This document shows positions 57,927-64,000 of a stretch of DNA of 64,000 nucleotides, in pieces (positions within the stretch are counted from its first letter, which is position 1; each line of letters opens with the position of its first letter). The stretch comes from Curtobacterium herbarum (GTDB lineage Bacteria; Actinomycetota; Actinomycetes; Actinomycetales; Microbacteriaceae): NCBI RefSeq assembly GCF_016907335.1, contig NZ_JAFBBT010000001.1, forward strand, positions 1,364,001 to 1,428,000. The letters run 5' to 3'. A program made the position numbers and the translations under genes. The notes beneath the pieces are model-generated. The model was not told the origin of the DNA and ran no database searches. It saw nothing but the letters and a program-made list of their open reading frames with translations.

Positions 57927-57943
57927 TCACCACCGCCGTACCG

Positions 57944-57999
57944 GACGGGAGGCCCGGACCACGTCAGCCGAACGGCTCGCGTGGTCCGGGCCTCCCGTC
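57944..57999 (+). terminator. terminator between the MFS gene and rpsB
   Basis: A 20-bp perfect stem (57944-57963 with 57980-57999) has a 16-nt loop that itself holds AGCCG/CGGCT, and is followed by tgttagcatt. The arm GACGGGAGGCCCGG is the same as in the 32872 palindrome. Confidence 0.85.
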
Positions 58000-58064
58000 T
58001 GTTAGCATTTCTCCAGCAGCGCGCCGAGCGCGCTGACTTCGCGTGTCCACGCAACACATGCGGC

Positions 58065-58140
58065 CATCGGTCCCGCTCTCACGAGCGGGCGGCTGTGTGT
58101 CAGGGCACCAGGGACCACGACCTCCGGTCGTGGTCGACAC
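58065..58140 (+). promoter_or_regulatory. structured leader of rpsB
   Basis: Two stem-loops are visible in the 200-nt leader: CCCGCTC/GAGCGGG around 58072-58089 and GACCACGACC/GGTCGTGGTC at 58113-58135 with a 3-nt loop. In other bacteria S2 represses its own message through leader RNA; a similar role here is inference. Confidence 0.4.
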
Positions 58141-58197
58141 AACCGCACCAGGTGCACGGTCATGCCGTGCGCCGAGAACACAGAAGGAGGACGGCAC

Positions 58198-59124
58198 ATG
58201 GCCGTCGTCACCATCCGCCAGCTGCTCGACAGCGGCGTCCACTTCGGACACCAGACCCGCCGGTGGAACCCGAAGGTGAAGCGCTTCATCCTCGCCGAGC
58301 GCTCGGGCATCCACATCATCGACCTGCAGCAGTCGCTGGCGTTCATCGACCGCGCGTACGACTTCGTCAAGGAGACGGTCTCGCACGGTGGCACGATCCT
58401 CTTCGTGGGCACCAAGAAGCAGGCCCAGGGCTCCATCGCCGAGCAGGCGACCCGCGTCGGCCAGCCGTACGTCAACCAGCGTTGGCTCGGCGGTCTGCTC
58501 ACGAACTTCCAGACGGTCTCCAAGCGCCTCGCGCGCATGAAGGAGCTCGAGGAGATCGACTTCGACGACACGACGAAGGGCTTCACCAAGAAGGAGCTCC
58601 TCATCAAGAAGCGCGAGCTGGACAAGCTCCACAAGACCCTCGGTGGTATCCGCAACCTCACGCGGACCCCGAGCGCGCTCTGGATCGTCGACACCAAGAA
58701 GGAGCACCTCGCCGTCGACGAGGCGCAGAAGCTCGGGATCCCGATCATCGGCATCCTCGACACCAACTGCGACCCCGACGAGATCACGTACCCGATCCCG
58801 GGCAACGACGACGCGATCCGCTCCGTGGGCCTGCTGACCCGCATCGTCGCGGACGCCGCGGCCGAGGGCCTGAAGACCCGCCACAACGGTGGCAACGACG
58901 ACGAGCCGACCGAGCCCCTCGCCGAGTGGGAGCAGGAGCTCCTCGGTGGCGACAGCGCGACCCCGGCCGCCGACGCCGCCCCCGAGGGCAGCACGGTCCA
59001 GGAGAACAACGCCGACGCGCAGGTCGCGGACAAGGAGATCGGCGAGCCGATCCCCGACGCTGCGAAGAACGCCGAGCCGACCGCCGAGGCCGTCGCCGCC
59101 GCGGAGACCACCCCCGCCGAGTGA
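58198..59124 (+). CDS. rpsB: 30S ribosomal protein S2
   Basis: This 308-residue S2 is recognised by [28 protein letters not shown] residues near its start, FVGTKKQAQ, and [14 protein letters not shown]. An acidic low-complexity tail of about 60 residues follows the core, as in other actinobacteria. The ATG follows aaggaggacggcac. An intrinsic hairpin separates it from tsf. Confidence 0.98.
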   Translation: MAVVTIRQLLDSGVHFGHQTRRWNPKVKRFILAERSGIHIIDLQQSLAFIDRAYDFVKETVSHGGTILFVGTKKQAQGSIAEQATRVGQPYVNQRWLGGLLTNFQTVSKRLARMKELEEIDFDDTTKGFTKKELLIKKRELDKLHKTLGGIRNLTRTPSALWIVDTKKEHLAVDEAQKLGIPIIGILDTNCDPDEITYPIPGNDDAIRSVGLLTRIVADAAAEGLKTRHNGGNDDEPTEPLAEWEQELLGGDSATPAADAAPEGSTVQENNADAQVADKEIGEPIPDAAKNAEPTAEAVAAAETTPAE

Positions 59125-59128
59125 GCAC

Positions 59129-59164
59129 CAGGGGCGCCGGACCGACACCGGTCCGGCGCCCCTG
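59129..59164 (+). terminator. hairpin between rpsB and tsf
   Basis: A 16-bp perfect stem (59129-59144 with 59149-59164) has a 4-nt loop and lies 4 nt after the rpsB stop. There is no T tract; it may act as an attenuator that sets the S2 to EF-Ts ratio. Confidence 0.7.
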
Positions 59165-59214
59165 CCTCGCTCCCCACTCTCCACACACGCACAGTCCAGA
59201 AAGGACGCCTGTCA

Positions 59215-60042
59215 ATGGCAAACTTCACCGCACAGGACGTGAAGAAGCTCCGCGAGGACCTCGGGGCCGGCATGATGGACGCGAAGAACGCGCTCGTCGA
59301 GGCCGACGGCGACTACGACAAGGCCGTCGAGCTGCTCCGCATCAAGGGTGCCAAGGCCGTCGCCAAGCGCGATGACCGCGCCACCTCCGAGGGCGTCGTC
59401 GTCGCGACCGCCGACAACGGTGCCGCCACCGTCGTCGAGCTGGCCAGCGAGACCGACTTCGTCGCGAAGAACGAGAAGTTCACGACCCTGGCCGACAAGG
59501 TGCTCGGTGCGGTCGCCGCTGCCGGTGCCACCGACGTCGCCGCCGCGAACGCCGCCCCGCTCGACGGCAAGACGGTGCTCGACATCGTCAACGAGAACGC
59601 TGCTGCGCTCGGCGAGAAGCTCGAGGTCCGCACGGTCCGCCGCGTCGAGGGCTCCTCCTTCGAGATCTACCTGCACAAGACGAGCCAGGACCTGCCGCCG
59701 CAGATCGCCGTCGTCGTCGCCTACGAGGGCGACAACGCGGCCGAGGCCCGTTCGATCGCGCAGCACGTCGCGTTCGCGAACCCGACGTACCTGACGCGCG
59801 ACGAGGTCCCGGCCGACGAGATCGCCAAGGAGCGCGCCACCGTCGAGGCGATCACGCGCGAGGAGGGCAAGCCCGAGGCCGCCCTCCCGAAGATCGTCGA
59901 GGGTCGGGTGAACGCCTACGTCAAGCAGGTGTCGCTCCTCGACCAGGACTACGCGAAGGACAACAAGATCTCCGTCGCGAAGGCCGCTGAGAACGCCGGC
60001 ATCACGATCCAGGGCTTCGCCCGCGTCAAGGTCGGCGCGTAA
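59215..60042 (+). CDS. tsf: translation elongation factor Ts
   Basis: This exchange factor for EF-Tu has 275 residues. It opens with the UBA-like MANFTAQDVKKLREDLGAGMMDAKNAL, then GVVVATADNGAATVVELASETDFVAKNEKF, the conserved EF-Tu contact. The ATG follows gaaaggacgcctgtca. A terminator hairpin closes the gene. Confidence 0.98.
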   Translation: MANFTAQDVKKLREDLGAGMMDAKNALVEADGDYDKAVELLRIKGAKAVAKRDDRATSEGVVVATADNGAATVVELASETDFVAKNEKFTTLADKVLGAVAAAGATDVAAANAAPLDGKTVLDIVNENAAALGEKLEVRTVRRVEGSSFEIYLHKTSQDLPPQIAVVVAYEGDNAAEARSIAQHVAFANPTYLTRDEVPADEIAKERATVEAITREEGKPEAALPKIVEGRVNAYVKQVSLLDQDYAKDNKISVAKAAENAGITIQGFARVKVGA

Positions 60043-60052
60043 CGAACCCGTG

Positions 60053-60090
60053 ACGGGGCCAGGAACCAACCGGTTCCTGGCCCCGTTGTC
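60053..60090 (+). terminator. terminator after tsf
   Basis: A 15-bp stem (60053-60067 with 60072-60086) with AACC loop is followed by tgttgt. It lies 10 nt after the tsf stop. Confidence 0.85.
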
Positions 60091-60147
60091 GTGCGCCCCC
60101 GCGCACCGAGTACATTTCCACGAGACCACGACGAAGGGTGTCCCGAC

Positions 60148-60867
60148 ATGACCGACGAGAAGACCGGACGCCGACGAGTCCTGCTGAAGCTCTCGGGAGA
60201 GGCGTTCGGCGCCGGTTCCCTGGGCGTCAACCCGGACGTCATCGGCACCATCGCCAAGCAGATCGCCGCCGCCGCCCACGATGTCGAGGTCGCGATCGTC
60301 GTCGGTGGTGGCAACTTCTTCCGCGGCGCCGAGCTCTCGCAGCGCGGCATGGACCGGGGGCGCGCCGACTACATGGGCATGCTCGGCACCGTGATGAACG
60401 CGCTCGCGCTGCAGGACTTCCTGGAGCAGGCCGGTGCGGCCACCCGCGTGCAGTCCGCGATCAGCATGACCCAGGTCGCCGAGCCCTACATCCCGCGGCG
60501 CGCCGAGCGTCACCTCGAGAAGGGCCGCGTCGTCATCTTCGGCGCCGGCGCGGGGCTGCCGTACTTCTCGACCGACACCGTCGCGGCACAGCGTGCACTC
60601 GAGATCGGTGCCGACGAGGTGCTCGTCGCCAAGAACGGCGTCGACGGCGTGTACTCCGCCGACCCGAAGAAGGACCCGACGGCCGAGAAGCTGCACCACG
60701 TGACCTACCAGGACGCGCTGCTCAAGGGCCTCAAGGTGGTCGACGCCACCGCGTTCTCGCTCTGCATGGACAACGGCATGCCGATGCACGTCTTCGGCAT
60801 GGAGGGCGAGGGCAACGTCCGCGCCGCGATCCAGGGCGAACGCATCGGCACCGTGGTCAGCAACTGA
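60148..60867 (+). CDS. pyrH: UMP kinase
   Basis: This hexameric uridylate kinase makes UDP. It has 239 residues. The amino-acid-kinase fold shows [30 protein letters not shown], and [38 protein letters not shown]. The ATG at 60148 follows gaagggtgtcccgac; the upstream frame is unsupported. Confidence 0.97.
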   Translation: MTDEKTGRRRVLLKLSGEAFGAGSLGVNPDVIGTIAKQIAAAAHDVEVAIVVGGGNFFRGAELSQRGMDRGRADYMGMLGTVMNALALQDFLEQAGAATRVQSAISMTQVAEPYIPRRAERHLEKGRVVIFGAGAGLPYFSTDTVAAQRALEIGADEVLVAKNGVDGVYSADPKKDPTAEKLHHVTYQDALLKGLKVVDATAFSLCMDNGMPMHVFGMEGEGNVRAAIQGERIGTVVSN

Positions 60868-60921
60868 CCGGCGCACCGTCGCCGACTGACTAGACTCGAC
60901 CCGTACCGAAGGAGAACCACC

Positions 60922-61476
60922 GTGATCAGTGACGTCATGACCGATGCGACCGAGAAGATGGCGAAGGCCGTCGACGTGGCGAAGGACGACTTCGGCACCG
61001 TCCGCACCGGCCGCATCAACGCCGCGCTCTTCCAGAAGATCCCGGTCGAGTACTACGGTTCGCCGACCCCCCTGGCACAACTCGCGTCCCTGCAGACGCC
61101 GGAAGCCCGCACCCTCATCGTGACGCCGTACGACAAGACGGCGCTCAAGGAGATCGAGCGGGCCATCGCGACCTTCCCGAACCTCGGTGCCAGCCCGACC
61201 AACGACGGTGAGATCGTCCGTGTGACGATCCCCGAGCTCTCGGCCGAGCGCCGCAAGGAGTTCGTGAAGATCGTCAAGAGCAAGGGTGAAGACCACAAGG
61301 TCGTCCTCCGCAACATCCGTCGCAAGGCGAAGGACGACCTCGACGCGCTGAAGGGCGGGGTGTCCGACGACGACATCGCCCGCAGCGACAAGGAGCTCGA
61401 CGCGCTGACGAAGAAGCACGTCGACCAGATCGACGACGCGCTGAAGAAGAAGGAAGCCGAACTCCTCGAGGTCTGA
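60922..61476 (+). CDS. frr: ribosome recycling factor
   Basis: This protein splits post-termination ribosomes with EF-G. Its 184 residues are standard. It shows [31 protein letters not shown] and the conserved helix [29 protein letters not shown]. The GTG follows gaaggagaacc. Its stop shares a base with the cdsA ATG. Confidence 0.98.
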   Translation: MISDVMTDATEKMAKAVDVAKDDFGTVRTGRINAALFQKIPVEYYGSPTPLAQLASLQTPEARTLIVTPYDKTALKEIERAIATFPNLGASPTNDGEIVRVTIPELSAERRKEFVKIVKSKGEDHKVVLRNIRRKAKDDLDALKGGVSDDDIARSDKELDALTKKHVDQIDDALKKKEAELLEV

Positions 61477-62468
61477 TGCGCCGTCCCGACCAGGGCGACG
61501 ACCGCCCCACATCTGATGACCGCCGCATGTCGGGGTTCCGACAGGACTTCGATGCGCGGGCCAGGGCAGCCCGGACCGACTTCGAGGCGCAGATCCGTCA
61601 GCGCCGGGCCGAGTTCGGTGCCCGGAACGAGGCCCTGACCGCGCGGACGGGGCGCAACCTGCCGGCAGCCATCGCGATCGCCCTGGCGTTCGCGGTGGTC
61701 ATGCTCGGCTCGCTGCTGCTCTGGAAGCCGTCGTTCATGGTGGTGGCGGCGTTCCTGCTCGGGCTCGGCGTCTACGAGCTCGCGAGTGCGATGCGCTTCG
61801 CGGGCCGCGACGTGCCCCGGATCCCGAGCGTCGCCGTCGCGATCGCGACGGTGCCGGCCGCGTTCCTCGGCGGGCAGATCTGGGCGCTCTTCACGCTGCT
61901 CGGCGGCGTGGTGTTCATCTCGCTGTGGCGTCTCGTCGAGGTCGCCTTCTCGCGGACGAAGCCGCCGGCGGCGAGCGTGGCGCGAGACCTGACGAACGGG
62001 CTGTTCGTGCAGGCCTACGTGACCCTGCTCGGCGCCTGCGTCGTGCTCCTGTCGGCACAGCCGCAGGGGCAGCTGTGGGTCGTCGGCTTCATCCTGGTCG
62101 TCGTCGCGGTGGACACCGGGGCCTACGCCACCGGCATCAACCTCGGCAAGCACCCGATGGCGCCGCGGATCAGCCCGAAGAAGACCTGGGAGGGCTTCGG
62201 GGGTTCGGTCGGCGCGAGCATCATCGTCGGCATCCTGGTCACCTGGCTGATGCTCGGGCTGCCCTGGTGGACCGGCATCATCCTCGGCGTGCTCATCTCC
62301 GGCTCGGCGACGCTCGGCGACCTCACCGAGTCGATGATCAAACGCGACCTCGGCATCAAGGACATCTCGTCGTTCCTGCCCGGGCACGGGGGACTGCTCG
62401 ACCGGATCGACAGCATCCTGCCGTCGGCCGCGATCGCCTACCTGATGTACCTCGTCGTCAACCACTGA
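61476..62468 (+). CDS. cdsA: phosphatidate cytidylyltransferase
   Basis: This membrane enzyme makes CDP-diacylglycerol from phosphatidic acid and CTP. It has 330 residues: a hydrophilic, Arg-rich N-terminal segment of about 60 residues, eight or so helices, and the CDS signature SMIKRDLGIKDISSFLPGHG followed by GLLDRID near the C-terminus. The ATG overlaps the frr stop. Confidence 0.96.
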   Translation: MRRPDQGDDRPTSDDRRMSGFRQDFDARARAARTDFEAQIRQRRAEFGARNEALTARTGRNLPAAIAIALAFAVVMLGSLLLWKPSFMVVAAFLLGLGVYELASAMRFAGRDVPRIPSVAVAIATVPAAFLGGQIWALFTLLGGVVFISLWRLVEVAFSRTKPPAASVARDLTNGLFVQAYVTLLGACVVLLSAQPQGQLWVVGFILVVVAVDTGAYATGINLGKHPMAPRISPKKTWEGFGGSVGASIIVGILVTWLMLGLPWWTGIILGVLISGSATLGDLTESMIKRDLGIKDISSFLPGHGGLLDRIDSILPSAAIAYLMYLVVNH

Positions 62469-62538
62469 AGTCGGGCCGCCGGGCCCGGAGCCAGCGCGTC
62501 CAGGTGGCGCACCGGTCGGAGCCTGGCACAATGGCGCC

Positions 62539-63087
62539 GTGCCATCGACGTTCCCGACTGCCCCCCGCTCGGTCCTCGGCTACGACTCCGACGAGGTCGA
62601 TCGATTCCTCGAGGACGCTCGCCGCGCCTACACGGCGAACGACAGCGCCCCCGGGATCGAGGCGGCCAAGATCCGCGCGACCGCCTTCTCCATGAAGAAG
62701 GGCGGCTACTCGACGGTGCACGTCGACGCTGCCCTCGAACGGCTCGAGGACGCCTTCGCCGCCCGTGAGCGGGAGCGGGAGATCTCCGACGTCGGGCAGA
62801 AGGCCTGGTACGCGGAGGCCCGTGGCAAGGCCTCGGACGTCGTGGCGCGGCTCGGTCGTCCGGACGGTCAGCGCTTCCACCGGGTCAGCTTCCTGACGAC
62901 GGGGTACCACCCGAAGGACGTGGACGCGTTCTCCCGTCGGCTGCACGGCTACTTCAAGGACGGCAAGCCGCTCAGCCTCACCGAGGTGCGTTCGGTGGTG
63001 TTCCGCCCGAAGCACGGTGGGTACCGCGAAGCGCAGGTCGACGCCCTCCTCGACGCCGTCGTCGAGGTCATGCTCGCCGTTCGCTGA
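62539..63087 (+). CDS. DivIVA-domain protein
   Basis: This 182-residue protein contains two copies of a DivIVA-type motif, YDSDEVDRFLEDA near residue 15 and YHPKDVDAFSRRL near 122, each followed by a short helical stretch with a KKGGY or KHGGY element. DivIVA-type proteins bind curved membrane and act in polar growth or division; here the long coiled coil is missing, so it is a small relative of unknown role. The GTG starts 70 bp after cdsA. Confidence 0.85.
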   Translation: MPSTFPTAPRSVLGYDSDEVDRFLEDARRAYTANDSAPGIEAAKIRATAFSMKKGGYSTVHVDAALERLEDAFAAREREREISDVGQKAWYAEARGKASDVVARLGRPDGQRFHRVSFLTTGYHPKDVDAFSRRLHGYFKDGKPLSLTEVRSVVFRPKHGGYREAQVDALLDAVVEVMLAVR

Positions 63088-63191
63088 GGATCCGTTCCGG
63101 AGCCGATCCGAGCCTCCCGTCCGCACCGATCCGACTCACCTGGCCCAGATGCTTCGCTTTCCGTGATCGTTCCGTTATCGTGGACGTACTC

Positions 63192-64000
63192 ATGGGCAGG
63201 CACACGGCAGACCAGCGATCCGACCGCGGAAACCGCGCACTGCACGATCACGCGATCGTCAGTGAGCGCCGAGCGGCGAAGAACCGAACCGACACGACGG
63301 AGGCCCCGGTCGTCCGTCCGGTGACTGCACCGCATGCGGAGCAGCACGTCGCTCCCGTCATCGCGCCGGTGTCCGTCGCCGCGAACCGCGTCTCGGACGC
63401 CGCCGTGGCCCGAGCTGCGGTCGCGCCGACGACGGAGTCGCCGCGTGTCGTCCGGGTCGCACGGACCCGTGCGCTCGCCCCGGTGAAGCCGACGGCTCCG
63501 CGGTCCTTCGGCGGCTTCGTCCGACAGCGCTCGACGATCCCGGTCCTCTCCTTCTTCGCCGTGTCGGCCTTCGTCGGCGGGTCGCTCTTCAACCCGATGC
63601 AGACCGACGCCGCCTCGGCAGCGCCCGTCCTGGCGCCGGCGCCGATCTCAGTGCCGCAGCAGTTCTCGGCGCACGGCACCTACGGCGACTTCGACGCTGC
63701 CCGCGACGGTTTCGACGTCACCAAGCCGGCGCCGAAGCCCACGCCGACGGCGACGCCGGCCCCCACGGCAGCGCCGGACTCCGACGCTGCTGCGTCGTCC
63801 TCGACGGCAGCACAGCAGCCGGTCGCCAACACGCCGATCGCGCCCGTCGCCACGCCGGACCCGGGCAGCGCCCAGGCCATCGGCCAGCAGATGGTCGCCG
63901 CACGCGGCTGGGGCAACGACCAGTACAGCTGCCTCGTCTCCCTGTGGAACAAGGAGTCCGGCTGGCGCATCAACGCCGCCAACCCGAGCGGTGCGTACGG
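63192..64000 (+). CDS. lytic-transglycosylase-like secreted protein, cut by window end
   Basis: This open frame runs 269 codons to the window edge without a stop. A basic, Ala/Val-rich cytosolic part (residues 1-110) is followed by a membrane segment (TIPVLSFFAVSAFVGGSLF), then a Pro/Ala/Thr-rich linker and a domain ending WNKESGWRINAANPSGAYG. That last stretch is the catalytic start of actinobacterial lytic transglycosylases, with Glu in KESGW. It should act on peptidoglycan outside the membrane. The ATG at 63192 is 104 bp after the DivIVA gene. Confidence 0.85.
   Translation, partial: MGRHTADQRSDRGNRALHDHAIVSERRAAKNRTDTTEAPVVRPVTAPHAEQHVAPVIAPVSVAANRVSDAAVARAAVAPTTESPRVVRVARTRALAPVKPTAPRSFGGFVRQRSTIPVLSFFAVSAFVGGSLFNPMQTDAASAAPVLAPAPISVPQQFSAHGTYGDFDAARDGFDVTKPAPKPTPTATPAPTAAPDSDAAASSSTAAQQPVANTPIAPVATPDPGSAQAIGQQMVAARGWGNDQYSCLVSLWNKESGWRINAANPSGAY

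Overview
The window is high-GC actinobacterial chromosome. Protein sequences and gene order point to Microbacteriaceae, probably a Curtobacterium-like organism; that placement is inference, made without a database search. Nearly everything is conserved housekeeping. I see no prophage, insertion sequence, CRISPR array or defence island.

Layout. 1-2235: 3' part of a 23S rRNA gene, a 5S rRNA gene and a strong terminator. 2.3-5.3 kb: gltX, a thioredoxin-reductase-like flavoprotein, tRNA-Gln(CUG) and a small zinc-ribbon protein. 5.4-10.8 kb: a sugar ABC importer (lipoprotein plus two permeases, no ATPase), a small membrane protein, a LacI-type regulator and a metallo-hydrolase. 10.9-14.3 kb: two tRNA-Glu genes, a fluC pair with a histidine phosphatase, and on the minus strand a GNAT acetyltransferase and a FUSC-like membrane protein. 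14.4-20.9 kb: leuC-leuD-murA-plsC-gpsA-ddl, overlapping or closely spaced, joining leucine, peptidoglycan and phospholipid synthesis. 21-29 kb: DUF3515 lipoprotein, thiL, rsmD, recG, coaD, the DUF177 protein, rpmF, rnc and mutM. 29-36.5 kb: smc, a TerC-type membrane protein preceded by a probable Mn2+ (yybP-ykoY) riboswitch, ftsY and a membrane glycosyltransferase-like protein. 36.6-39.8 kb: lipB-lipA and a PadR/membrane-protein pair. 39.9-47.9 kb: ffh, a GCS2-family ligase, a dienoyl-CoA-reductase-type flavoenzyme, rpsP-khpA-rimM-trmD and map. 48-55.4 kb: rplS-lepB-rnhB-DUF2469-lsr2-yraN-comM-dprA-xerC. 55.4-64 kb: an M23-type peptidase-like protein, an MFS sugar porter, rpsB-tsf-pyrH-frr-cdsA, a DivIVA-domain protein and a lytic-transglycosylase-like protein cut by the window edge.

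The signals above this background are mostly non-coding or repeat-based. (1) Large near-perfect palindromes share the arm ACGGGAGGCCCG and occur at several gene ends, three of them between convergent genes. (2) In-frame minisatellites sit inside or at the ends of many conserved genes (fluC, mutM, recG, thiL, DUF3515, smc, lipB, rimM, dprA, xerC); three are hexamer arrays with exactly five perfect units. (3) A Mn2+ riboswitch candidate precedes the TerC gene. (4) Clear operator-like palindromes lie upstream of the ABC importer, leuC, padR and lsr2. I did not find a convincing new multi-gene system. The palindrome family and the coding minisatellites are the best candidates for something undescribed.
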